Of a DNA stretch of 64,000 nt, positions 34,901 to 46,281 are shown in pieces. The stretch covers positions 3,472,733-3,536,732 of the forward strand of contig JARUPZ010000018.1 of assembly GCA_031213475.1 (NCBI GenBank). The letters run 5' to 3'. The DNA comes from Nereocystis luetkeana (Eukaryota > Sar > Phaeophyceae > Laminariales > Laminariaceae). The first letter of the stretch is position 1; each line of letters opens with the position of its first letter. A program made the position numbers and the translations under genes. The notes beneath the pieces are model-generated. The model saw only the letters and a program-made list of their open reading frames with translations, did no database searches and was not told the origin of the DNA.

Positions 34901-37900
34901 GATAATTATGCAGCGGCAAAAACAAACTACGACGAACTTACCCGATATGCCTACGAACGCTGCGAGTTGTCAAATCAAGGTCAAGGAAACCCCTCTCTGG
35001 TATATGCCAGAGAGGTGCGTAGGAAACAATCGTCGACCACCGCGTCGTGCGTTGAGCTTGCACATGTTCATTTTGTTTACAAGGTTTGCGTGGCCTGCCT
35101 ATTCGTGCCGCAAGCTTTTGTTACTGTACGGTAGGTTATGTTAAAACGCACAACAGACGAGGGGCTCTCGCTCTCACTTGCGACTTAAGCTCTGCAAGGC
35201 TGCCTTGAGGGAGGCCACCTCCGCCTCTAGCTGAGTCACTCTCGCCGCTCTAGACCCCGCCGACTCACGATATCTCAGCGCCTGGCTTGCGCAGAAATAG
35301 GGCACCACGCGCAAGCACGCAAAAAAAACACGCTGTCATCGGTGCACCGCTATCGAAAAAAAAGTGGTCGAGAGCAACGGGCGGGCGAAAAAGACAAAAA
35401 AAAAACACCCCCGAGAGTACGATCGATCTAGACGTTACTGCGTGTAACACAACCAACACTTTTCAAGTTTTCGAGGGCCGACCGAAGCAAAACACGCTGA
35501 GCATCAACCACACAATTGGTCGAACTCACAGCTTGACGTGCATAATTATTAAACAAAACATCGCTGGAGGGGGAACGCTGACCCCCGGTAGGTGTGACCG
35601 ATAGACATACCAGGTAGTACCCCGCCCGTGATTGTATTGACGCAGCAAGCGGAAATCCGTGTAGTGTGGCGACCAAGGTACTTTTCCAACGAAATCCTGC
35701 GGCTAAAAAAGAGACCTGTTGCTTCGCCGAGGCCTCGGCTCGCTGTAGCCGGTCGACCGTTCCCCCGATCACCGCTTTCCTTGTGGACGCCCTTCCCGCT
35801 AGCTCCGCCTCCGCCACCGTCAGCTGCCGCCGCAGAGCAAGGGCCTAATGATAGAGGAGCGAGGAAGAGATCAAGGCGGGCAGCATCGAACGACAACCCG
35901 CTTGTTTGTCCATATAAGTGGCTCGTTCTCGGGACTCTTCGCGGGTCATGACCTCAACCTGCGGGCCGAGTCAGAAACTTTTTGAAATCGCATTGGCCGC
36001 GTTGGATCGGGTCGGGTCGTGTCGTGTCGTGTCGTGTCGGGTCGGGTCGGGTCGGGTCGGGTCAGGAAGTTTTTAAACGCTCACGGGTTGGGTCGGGTCA
36101 CCTTTACCTGACCCGACCTGACCCGCAAGATTTGACCCGACCCGTCAACAACCCTGCTTGTTTTGTACCAGTAGCTGTTGCGCGTATATTTGAAGGCGCA
36201 GAGAGGCTGCGCGGTATTGCTGCCTGGTACTACTAGCGGCTAGCGGTCGTACCAAGGGAAACCCCCCCCCCGCCGTCTCGCTCTCTCTATGTAGTTCTGC
36301 TCTCTTCACCCCCCCTCCCTCCCTCAAACACGCGTATGCTTGACTCGTGTCAATGGTGGCATGTCGCAACAGCGCAGACTAATGCAGCAGCAACTTCGCG
36401 TACCCTGGAATTCATGTGTCGATGATAGATAGCGTGTCGCAGCAGCGTACCGTGTGCCTACAAGGGCGCCACAAGCTGGGCGGCATGCGCCGCTCGACGT
36501 ACGCCTAGCGCTGCTTAACAACAAAACGTGTGATGGTGGGCGACAGGGACATCTCACCGGCAGACTGTCAGTCTACCGTTACGTTTTCGGTTGTTTTGCC
36601 ACACCCTTCGTCGTTCCGAATATGGGTCATCAAAAACGCCCCCCCCCCTCCGCGAAAAGAGGGTGCCCTTAATGGCCCAGTGAATATAAAAGATCGTCTT
36701 TTCAACAAAAATACCTAAGAAATGAATTAGTTCACTCCCATCAATAATAATTAATATTGTTAAAAAAAAAACAAGTTTACTCGTGCACTGTCTGCTCTGT
36801 TTTTGTTATCGGCGGGGTGGAGGGGCGGGGCGGGCGGGGTTGGAGGGGGGGGGGGGAGAGGAGGGAGCGGGGGGAAAAGATGGACGCGTTTGGCGTTGGC
36901 GTGACGCACCTTCCCATTCTGCAGCCTGACCCTCCGACGCAGATCCTTGTTTTCCGTGTGCCACTTCTGGAACGTCTGCAGCTGCCGCCGAAACTCCTTG
37001 GCCTCCAAGGCCGCCAAGTTTTTTTCTCGTCGAGCGTTCTTTCGGCACCTGGTGACACAAACAGGAGAAAAAAAACGAGTACACACAAACAAGTTACATA
37101 CCACTGACCGGGGAAAAACAAGCTATTCTTTTGTATGCACGTAAGAGTCCAAACAGGGCGTATAGTCCCGGTAAGAGTATTAATAGCAGAGGTAGAAGAT
37201 CACGTAAGAAGCAGTGCGAAGGATGTAATAGTCGGTGACCGTGTACTTCGAGGACAAACTATCATAACTCGATCAGGCAATGGTCTATTCACGCGGGGCC
37301 ATAGTAAATAGCTACCTAGGGCAACACATAAGACTACATATTCCCCTATTATTACTAACAATATTTGGTCCTATTTACTATGGCCCCCCGTGATAGTGCA
37401 ATCGGTTTCGCTTCATGATCTTGGTCCTTCGAGGCAGATATATAGATAGATGTATTCCCGATCTCGCATGGTCTATTTAGTAGCTCATTGCCGAGTGGGA
37501 GGGGCCCGTATAATCCGCACGGCCTACCTAGCGCATGTCTTCCTGGGTTCATTATGTGCCAGCTGTGCAGATCCCGCACAAGCTCTCACAAACGGCAGGC
37601 GGGGGACTAGATGATCTACGTAGATCATGATCTGTCTGAACTGTCCGAGGCGTACAATTTTTATAAAATTGCCATATGCGACACCAACTTAACCCTTTTA
37701 GAACTGCAGCCCCATTTTGGGGACAGACTACCTATAATCTGACTGGTTTGTCCCCAAAACGGGACTGCGGCTCTAAAAGGGTCAATAACCTCTTTCTTTG
37801 GGCAGGCTCGAATCCTGTTCATGTAGTAGAGGCAGGGTAGGGTGTGTTTTACTCCCAATTTCAGCATCAAAAGGGCCACATTCTTCTCTCTTCTTCAAGC

Positions 37901-40900
37901 AAAAATAACGCGAGCCTGGAAGTCTAAACTCGCGAAAAACTTCAGTGTCTTCGAAGTACGCGCTTGAAACGTTGCCCGTATCTCCCCCTCCCCCCCTCGT
38001 CGCGGATCTCGCGTTTGCGGGTGAGGGCATTGACCGGGCAGATTGTTTTTCCCCATCTTCTGAAATTGCCGGAGCCGTGCACACTACAGCACCCGCCTAC
38101 AATAAGAGCACGGTCTGTTTGAGCGATTTTGTGCGTGCATACGCACTGCTATATATACCTGGTAGCTTCTAATAGTTTTCCGGCAAAGAAAATCTCTGCG
38201 GTAGTTTTTAGACCCTTGAGCCCCAAAGCTCAGCAGGTATATCTACTGTATATATATACTCAAAGTATATATATGGGAGTTGCACACCTCATTTTGCGTG
38301 TTTTTCTTAGTCTGGACATACGGTGAGGGTATTTACATCTATCTTTTTTTTCTGGGGATCCTCACTTGAGGAGCGCTAATATCATTTATTTTTTTGACGA
38401 AAACACAAGGAAAAAAATGGTTGACGGTTCAACCTCGGCTTAATCGTGGGTATTTGTTAGATCTTTTATATTGCGAAAACGCTGTCAATTTTTTAACATA
38501 AAAAGGACGACTTCAGCAACCATTGTGGCCACTGCGTTATTGGGGGATGGTACAAAGTTGACGTCCGGGTTATGAAAGCCATGGAGCCGTACGGCAAGGG
38601 CGCAACATGATTCTACCCGTACTGCTCGTCGACGGTTCAATGGTTGATAAAATAAAAAGTTGTGATCGTTTTGTGGTTGCTATCCCGCCGTCCCAAAAGA
38701 GGGTCAACCAGAGGGATTTTGCAACGATAAGGCATGCTTTGATTGCATGCCTTACAAGGCATATATATGCCTTATCGGATACTTCCTCAGTCCAGGAGCC
38801 TATAACAAGTGAGTCATGCAACTTGGTTTGGCCGAAAATAAACTGCCCCCCCCCTTGCCGTTGCTGCACGCGTCTCGGGGGCAATAATGTTGACAGGAAT
38901 ACTGTTGTTGTGGTGCGCAGTATTACGGGGGACCATAGTTAATAGGACCTATGGTATACATAAAAACCTTTCTATTTAACCATTTTTACCAACAATATTT
39001 GGTCCTATTAACTATGGTCCCCCGCAATAGTGAGCTTTTCCATGCGCGCCGGCGATCTGCCCCACTCCGGTTTTGAAACCAAAACGGCAGGCAGAGGAAA
39101 CAAACAAGAACTCACTTGTCCAACTCTTCTGCCATGCCCTCGGCAGCTTTGGGGTACTCCATGAAACGGTCCAGCTCGGCCTGCGATTGTGTGAAGGCCG
39201 GGTTGTTCGCGACGACGTTACTGCCTCTGTCCCCGAGGTAATCGCGGCCCGCCCTTGGCGGGGGGGTGGGGCGAAAAAGCTGCGAGTTCTGCTTTCAAAG
39301 CTGTCTCGCCGCAACAATGGCGCAGACAGGTGTAGGTATGTGCCGCAACAATGGCGCAGACAGGTGTAGGTATGTGTGTAGGTGTACGATCCAATGCGGA
39401 CATGTACGGAACGTTGCGGTACGTATAATCAAACGCCTATTAATAGACAGTCCCTATGTTTTTGAACAGAGTGGGTATTTTTTCCACGAAATCAAGGCAA
39501 TGAAATCGTTTAAAGATAGGATCCGTTGAAGACGCCTCCTCCGTGTGCTCCGAGCCCAAGCAGTTGTTGCTCCTTCGCAGTTTTCTGTGTTGTGAAACGG
39601 GGTTGCTATATAGCTGACTCTGCTTGGTCAATCAGAAAAAAAGAGGGAGCTTGGGGTGGACGACAACGAGCTGGGTCGTCTAACTCGTGCTTGCGATCGG
39701 CTCCACGGAGATGCCCACACCTATGCCGTCTTTCTGTCTCGGCCACCCAAGTGCGCCCCCGAGAGGGCGGCTACTGTGCCCGGCAATTTGAAACGGTTTC
39801 CTACTACAGTAGCCGCTTTCAGGCTGTATCATCGTACCTGGAAGTCCTTTTCCTTGTCGGCGGCCGCCTGGCAAAGCTGCTTGTTCCGTGCATCCGCGGC
39901 CTCGAGTTCGCTGCAGACCTCACTCTTAGCCGAAGAAACGATCTGGTACGTACGACGACTATGGGTGTACACAAGGGTCGCCAACGGCAGTCGGGGGGGG
40001 CAGGCGGGCGGGCGGGCGGGCGGGCGTGTATTCATGTCATGCATGGCCGTACTACAGCAGTATGACCGTAGACCCTCGCCTCCCTACAATGCCGGGACGG
40101 AGGAGCGCGTTGGGTTTTCACGGGGGGGTGGTGGTGGTGTACTCAATAGGAGAGATGTACTCGATCAAATGCATGGCCGTAGTCGTATGACCATAGACCC
40201 TCGCATCGCTACAATGCCGGGACGGAGCATGTCGGGTTTTCCCCGACCAGGCAGACATTGCTTGATTGCACCAAGCGCGAAGCGCCATGAGGTGTCCGGC
40301 GAGTCGCATGAAGGATGAGCTGCGTTCTACGTCACAGGGGGGGGGGGGTTACAGTAGCTGCAGTGCAGAAAACTAAATTCGATCGACGGTTTCATTGAAG
40401 CACCCAGGCGAAAGAAAAACGGGTGGGAACAAGGGACATGTTCGCAGCGTGCTTGCGTTTTTGCCATCTTGTGCGCATTTCCTGCGCGCCTCCGTACTAC
40501 CTGTAAAGACATTCAGCCAGTACAGCCGACAGCATGAGTGGAAAACCGCGCATTCAACCATTCAACCATGCCGACGACAAAAATGAACGGCCGCGGATCT
40601 GCCGCTACCCGCGCCTCCCTCCACTCGCTGGCCGGGACAACAACATGCTGAAAATAAGTTAGACGAGCATGCAAAGAGAGGAACTAGATAGAGGTTCCAC
40701 AGGAAGTAGGTACACAAAATGGGGGTGAAGACTTAGTACAAAGTTTTCTTTTATTTGCTTGGCTTCCATTAGGTTTTGTCGTTTTTTCTTTTCGAGAATG
40801 TTTATGAGTGATCGACATTTGAAAACATATTGTCGGATGGCAAAACGCCATAACTGCAATTACAATGGCCCCCAACACCGGTATATATACCGTGTATACC

Positions 40901-43900
40901 TTTCTTCGGCGGCCGCCTCCGCGTCAATCGCCAGCTGTGCGTTAACGCCTTCTATCTCTTGTATTCGCTCTTCGAGCCGGCCTACGTGAGCCGACAGGTC
41001 GGCGCGCTCCGCTTCGTGCACTTTCGCGGCCACGGCCGCCTCAGCACCGGCACGTTCCGCTAGTGCCTCTAGCGCGGCACGGTCGACTTCCCACTTGGTA
41101 AGCTGCAGGAATGTGTTCTTTTTAATTTGTGCCGCGAACTCCGCCGGGGATTCGTGAACCTTCATGGAAGGGGGCACCCGAGGGGGGAGGGGGGGGGGCG
41201 TACTTGATATCATGCATGGCCGTAGTCGTATGGCCATAGACCCTCGCATCCCTGCAATGCCGGGACGGAGCACGTCGGGTTTTCACGGACCAGGCAGACG
41301 TTGCTTGCACCAAGCACGAAGCGCCGTGAGGTGTCCGGCGAGTCGCGTGAAGGGTGAGCTGCATCCTAGTAAGAACCGTCTGTGAGGCGGACTTGCATAT
41401 GGATGACAGCTTCAATGAGTTAATTTAGTTTCCGATGTAGCCACTTCCAGAGACAGCAATGGGGGTACTATGTAAGTGCCTCTTGGGTGCCTTACCATGA
41501 ACACTACGTGGTACGATCAATCCCCTTATGCGGAGTGAAGATTATTTACCTCGCACAAATTATCTAACTCGACGACCAGCTGTGGGCCACTGCCAAAAAA
41601 AACAAAAACGGTACCCTGGTTGTCTACTTCACGTAGTGAGCGGCATGTTTTACAGTGTCGTTGCCAACCGGCGCCAACCCAATCCATATATAATAGGGGG
41701 GGGGGGGAGGGGGTGGGCGTACTTGATATCATGCATGGCCGTAGTCGTACGACCATAGACCCTCGCATCCCTACAATGCCGGGACGGAGCACGTCGGGTT
41801 TTCACGGACCAGGCAGACGTTGCTTGCACCAAGCACGAAGCGCCGTGAGGTGTTCGGCGAGCCATATGAAGGGAGAGCTGCTTCCCACTAAGAACCGCTT
41901 GTGAGGCGGGCTTGCACTTGAGTGACGGCTTCAGTGATCCAATTTTTATGTACCGGTGTGGCCACTTCCAGAGACAGCAATGGGGGAGAGGGGTGGGTGG
42001 AAGAGGCGGGATGATTAACCCCCCGCGTAAGTTGACATCCAAGCATTACCACAAATCAACAAGAAGTGATTTCTGATTTTATAACATCACCGGTCTACAG
42101 TACCCCCAGCTCGGAAACACGGAAACACGGAAACAGGTTTTCTGACGATATCGATCAGGATTTTTTGGGTGCTTGTTGTTGGTTGTTTTCTACCGGATTC
42201 ATGGAGGTGCTGCTGAAGAGATGGTGCGGTGTTGTTGGTGCTCATGCTGTCGCAGCCAACTGTTGGTGTGCACGATGCCCATTATTTCTTTCAGCATTCT
42301 GTCCCGTCTGAATTTGCGACCCGTTGGAAATGTTGACCGCAGGGAACCCCGGGTTCAGACTGCAGTGTCGATGAGCACAGCAAATGGCAATGGTACCACA
42401 CCAACCAGTACTGCACAGCAAGATTAACCTCCAGCATGCTTGTTTCGCACCACCACTGGCGCTGGGGATACGACACTCAATTATTACGGATGATGATGGA
42501 AGAAGCATGACTTTAGCTGTCGACGTAGATGAGGATCCATTTCCGGATCGCCCGCATCGAGAACACCGCCCCTCTCTTCCGCATTTTGCTACGAACGGTA
42601 CGCAGGAGAGATTCGGGGACAAGAAAAAAAAGTGGACACGTACTGTTGTATCCGCACGCACCTCAAGTAGAATTCTCCCTTTGTTGGGCGATATGGTGAC
42701 CCCGTCGACCCGCCCGAGGCGGCTTGCCATCGCCGCGCACACCTCGTTCAGAACGATTTCTGCCTTGCTGACCGCCATGGACTTGGCGCGAACCTCCGCT
42801 TTGTAGGACACAAGCGCTGTCTTGTTGGCATTGACATCGACTGCCGGTACAGCATATGTATACCACAGTACCACACATACAGACGTGCATACAGTGCAAA
42901 CAAGTTGAGAGAGCAGAATCAAGACCGCAGGTTAGGAAACGGAATGATTCGTACGTAGTGTCACTTCGTAAAAAAACGTACCAGTACACGAGTGTATAGC
43001 ATACATACTCGTACGTACGAAGCACAATGGTATGTATGCGTAGCAGAACGGTGGACATGTATGTCCCGTCACCGTTTCTCGAAAGAAGGGTGTGGGTTAG
43101 GGCTGAGGTATAGATACAGCAGTACAGCCCTCTAAGCCAGTCAGACCAACCCTGACCCTAACTCTGACCCTACTAAGCCAATCGGACCAAACTTCGGATG
43201 AGCCAGAGGTGATGAGCTCTACCGAAGGCTGGCTAGGACGCAATCCAATGGTGGTAGGTAAACGATGGATCGTTGTCCGAAGATGTACTACTCGACGGGG
43301 CCAATCAACGAGACTTCGTGGATCTTATTTATCAGATGAGGTGGTAGCAGCACTACTGTAAGTACATTCAAAATGCGCGCAGCGCTGCTCCAGATGCCGG
43401 CAGCGAGACTGAAGCTCTTGATTTCTGAGGTCCATCTGCTGTATCTGCTGCTGATCATCCCTTCGGGCATCGCCCAACGGTGCGTTGTCGCCATCCATAC
43501 CCAAGGCCACACCGGCAATGGATCCCCTGCCCTGCTCCAGACTATGTTTCCCCTGCTCTCCTTCTCGAGGATCGTCGCCGTTGTTCATGCTGTTTGCGCT
43601 CTCGCCGTTGGTGTTGGTCGTCGTCGTCGTATGCAGAGCTGGGGTAGACGAGGAACGGGCGCTGGTGACATCTTCACGCATCCTCGAGCCCAGCCGGCTT
43701 GCCTTCCCAACCTTTCTGTTGCTGCGAGGTCTCGTGGCGGTGTCAGCACCGGCGGGGTTGGGCTTGGCGTTGGCGTTGGGCTTCTTCGATATCTTGGAGG
43801 GAGCCGACTGTGGTCGGCTTTTGTTACCCTTTCGGCGAGTCGCTTTCCCTTCTCGACCTGGGGAGGAGCCTGCAGGAGGGGCAGCTTTGTCGTTGCTCCC

Positions 43901-43933
43901 CACCACCACCTGAGCAGCATCGTCTCCTCCCAT
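31949..43933 (-). CDS. large multi-exon coiled-coil protein, partial
   Basis: Exons (minus order) with splice signals: 43933-43366, 42840-42662, 41579-41550 (a 30-base microexon), 41159-40900, 39942-39838, about 39235-39116, 37048-36910, 35844-35716, 35281-35178, 34661-34511, 33103-33002, 32199-31949. Phases match across the first four, across 39116 to 37048, and across all junctions from 35844 to 31949. One exon is missing between 40900 and 39942, and a weak one may lie at 35958-35898. The protein starts MGGDDAAQVVV with a basic, Ser/Pro/Asn-rich head (about 150 residues), then becomes helical with heptad-like Leu/Glu/Lys/Arg (HLEQRCAHFE, RLEERIQEIEGVNAQL, LEAKEFRRQLQTFQ, VTQLEAEVASLKAALQSL, RERDEFELCIKDLRARN). 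No catalytic domain or membrane segment is seen, and I do not recognise the family; a structural, cytoskeletal or scaffold role is a guess. Introns carry R1 and MITE copies. Confidence 0.75.
33170..33690 (-). mobile_element. R1 repeat, near full-length copy
   Basis: Minus orientation. 3' end is the GGGGGGGAGGTACTCGATG junction at 33170; 5' end is the CAACCCAACCTATATA block near 33690. Carries the microexon-like piece (33500-33580), here with an internal stop. Intronic to the coiled-coil gene. Confidence 0.8.
33907..34130 (-). mobile_element. R1 repeat, 5'-truncated copy
   Basis: 3' end again at a G run (C run in its own orientation), body ends after about 220 bases. Intronic to the coiled-coil gene. 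Confidence 0.78.
34340..34470. repeat. tandem repeat around CGTTTTTAACGACACG
   Basis: Two copies of an about 48-base unit with GATCGTTTTTAACGACACG and ATTTGGCA, then inverted TGCCAA/TTGGCA words. Intronic. Confidence 0.7.
36005..36150. repeat. GTCGG array with inverted CCGAC partner
   Basis: Tandem GGGTC and GTGTC units (36008-36065) face CTGACCCGACC units (36105-36145), so the region can fold into a long hairpin. Confidence 0.8.
37284..37396. mobile_element. MITE family A, copy 4
   Basis: Arms CTATTCACGCGGGGCCATAG and the complement of CTATGGCCCCCCGTGATAG, with CAATATTTGGTCC inside. Confidence 0.8.
37432..37640. repeat. family C repeat, copy
   Basis: Contains the TTCCTGGGTT...CAGATCC block and terminal GATCATGATCTGTCTGAACTGTCCGAG-type sequence shared with 56165-56372. 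Confidence 0.65.
37693..37783. mobile_element. MITE family B, copy
   Basis: Arms CCCTTTTAGAACTGCAGCCC and GGGACTGCGGCTCTAAAAGG are near-perfect complements over about 35 bases. About 91 bases in all. Confidence 0.88.
38920..39031. mobile_element. MITE family A, copy 5
   Basis: Arms TATTACGGGGGACCATAGTT and the complement of AACTATGGTCCCCCGCAATA. Almost identical to the copy at 6435, including the TACCAACAATATTTGG centre. Confidence 0.88.
39990..40118 (-). mobile_element. R1 repeat, strongly 5'-truncated copy
   Basis: Only about 100 bases of the 3' end next to a GGGC array. Directly followed by another R1 copy. Confidence 0.7.
40122..40330 (-). mobile_element. R1 repeat, 5'-truncated copy
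   Basis: Has the doubled terminal block TACTCAATAGGAGAGATGTACTCGATC and the CGCTTCGCGCTTGG-type core. Ends near the CAGCTCATCCTTCATGCG block. Confidence 0.75.
41182..41695 (-). mobile_element. R1 repeat, near full-length copy overlapping the microexon
   Basis: Spans the 30-base microexon (41550-41579) of the coiled-coil gene. Its 3' end is a G run at about 41182-41198; the 5' end is CAACCCAATCCATATATAAT at about 41670-41693. Confidence 0.82.
41696..41990 (-). mobile_element. R1 repeat, 5'-truncated copy adjacent to the previous one
   Basis: 3' end is a run of about 11 G (41697-41708). The body runs to the AGACAGCAATGGGGG block. Head-to-tail with the previous copy. Confidence 0.8.
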
Positions 43934-46095
43934 CCTTGCAGCAACAATAGCGTCTTGTTGGAGCCTCGGTGCCTCAGGTGGGAGCTACATGAGCAGTCGC
44001 ACTTCGTACAGCAGTGCTGTCCGTCGTGTCTCTCACAGGGCGAGCAAGCGTGGTGACCGGATATGATACGTATGGCAAAAGCACTCCCAAAACGCGGCGG
44101 AATATATTAATGCGCGTCGAATCTCATCTTGTGCGAAAAATCTTAAAATCAAGTAACGGCACAACCAATCCAAACAACTCATTTTTATGCCGAACATATA
44201 CCCGGCATCGCACTTCTTCGCACCTTCGCGAAACAAGTACAGCAGCGCACGACCGTCGACGTACGGGCAAAGAAGTCTAAGCGGTTCGCGTGTCTATCAT
44301 TTTCCCGTGGATGTTGGGTTCCATCTTCGGCAGGGATTTCTGTTTCGTATCTCCCTTGGCTGTGGTCGGGTATGACTGCTGTGACAAAAAAGACGTATAC
44401 TCTGTACTATTATATATACTGTCTGTGTCGCTGTCACGACGTTTTCAGGGGATGAGGGATTTCCGTCCGACATACCACCACCGCTGCTGCTGCTGCTGCT
44501 GCTTGCTGCATGGAGCATCGTTCAAGAAGGGAAAATGAGTTACGAGCGCTACATGCCGGTATTTTTATTTTGGTGTCGAAAATGCCCATCGATGTGTTAA
44601 ATTATATACCAGGTATATATATACATATATATATGTGTAACTGTCGTTATATTATTAATAGTAATATTATTAATTGTCTTCGTTGTGTATGTGTTTTAGG
44701 AATCCCCGCCGGAGATCTGATGGCGCTTTTTTTTGTTGCAGGCGATCAACGGAAAACCCGAAACCTTCAGGGCACGAGCGTTACGCAACGACGCTGCTCG
44801 TGGTCACAAGACATGCCCTCAGTTATTTGATTTTACGTCGACGGCTGCTAATATTTATTATTATTTCTTTCGCCATCCGACAATGTGTGCAGCATGATCT
44901 TCAACATGGATCACTCATAACTTTCCCGAAATGAAAGAAGAAAAAACCTCGGAAACAAAAGGAAACCCATGCACCAATAAGTCTACCTCCCTTCCGTTAT
45001 TTAGGCTTCATACCACAGGGTACCTACTACTTGTTGTATAATATGATATTATTATTATTCCTCTTGCCATCTGACAATGTGCAGCATGATCTTCAACATG
45101 GATCACTCATAACTTTCCCGAAAGAAGAAAACCTCGGAAACAAAAAGAAACCCATGCACCAAGTCTACCTCCCTTCCGTGCCAACTTTCAGCTTGTCTAC
45201 TCTATATTTGCTGTATTTGCTCCCTTCCTTCTCATTACGTTCTCTATCCTTAATCCTAAACTTGTACGGTATAATATTAATAGTATGTACTTCGAAGTAT
45301 TGTTTTCCGTTTTTTTTCCTACGGTTTTGAAACGTACGAATATATTATCTATACTCGTATATACCAGGTATATATTTAAAAAACGCGCGCATGCGCCCAT
45401 CATGCAATGTATTTGTTTGGTAGGAACATATATCAATTGCGTACTGCAGTACAAGGTGCTTCGCTATATACGCGGGCGGCCTTCGCCGCCCGCTACGCTC
45501 GCTCAGGAAGGGAAGAAGTACATCAAATTATGCGAATAAGCGGACAGAGGTCCCATGATTGCATACGATAGTTAGTTGCAAACTGGCGACTTGACAATGC
45601 CAAGTGTCCCGCCGCCATGCTTCAGGAAAAAAACAGCTCGGACACCACACACGAACAGCTCGGACGCCACATACGCTCGCTCACATATACATGCGATACG
45701 CGTACGTATATACCTCAGGTAGGGCAGGTAGGGTACTTATTTTCTTCTTTTAATACCAGGTATGCTTTTGCTGTATGTACGAAAAAAGAGAAAGCCCAGC
45801 ACGGCACACAGCAGCACCGCAAAAACAATGAAAATGCAACCGATTTTTTTTTAAAGAAAAAAACAAAATCCCCGTCCCCTCTCATGATTTTTTTTTCGCC
45901 TGATGATTGGAATACCTTGCAACGTTCGACTGGTAAATTGAATACCAGGTAGTTGATAAATAGTACTCAATTTTGCAAGCTGCGTAATACGCCTACTATT
46001 AATACTGTTCTACGTATATGTATTTTATTCATAGTAGTATGGGAGTAGCTGTGCACAAAAAGTTATTATGATAACAACATGTTTATATAGAGCAA
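43934..46095. other. intergenic stretch upstream of the coiled-coil gene
   Basis: Likely holds the promoter of the minus-strand coiled-coil gene, but no box can be named. Contains (GCT)n at about 44490-44512, AT-rich alternating sequence around four TACCAGGTA motifs (44607, 45362, 45754, 45943) and the family H pair. No gene supported. Confidence 0.55.
44865..45185. repeat. family H, tandem pair
   Basis: Two copies about 180 bases apart. Each has GCAGCATGATCTTCAACATG, GATCACTCATAACTTTCCCG, AACCTCGGAAACAAA and CCCATGCACCAA. Confidence 0.85.
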
Positions 46096-46252
46096 TGGTC
46101 AAAATCGGGTATACCCGATGACTTTGTGGCCAAAATAGGGTATATTTTTATTTAAGTGACCGCGAAGGCCCCAGGACGCCCTCTCATTGGTCCACACCGG
46201 CCGTCACCCGATGCTGGCCACTTCTGCGCCGGGTAGACCCGATTTTGGCTAC
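46096..46252. mobile_element. MITE family D
   Basis: Arms GTCAAAATCGGGTATACCCG and the complement of CGGGTAGACCCGATTTTGGC, with GTGGCC at the inner end of both. About 157 bases. Immediately left of the hAT-like element. Confidence 0.75.
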
Positions 46253-46281
46253 TAAAAGAGGTACCCGATTAATGAACCCAC

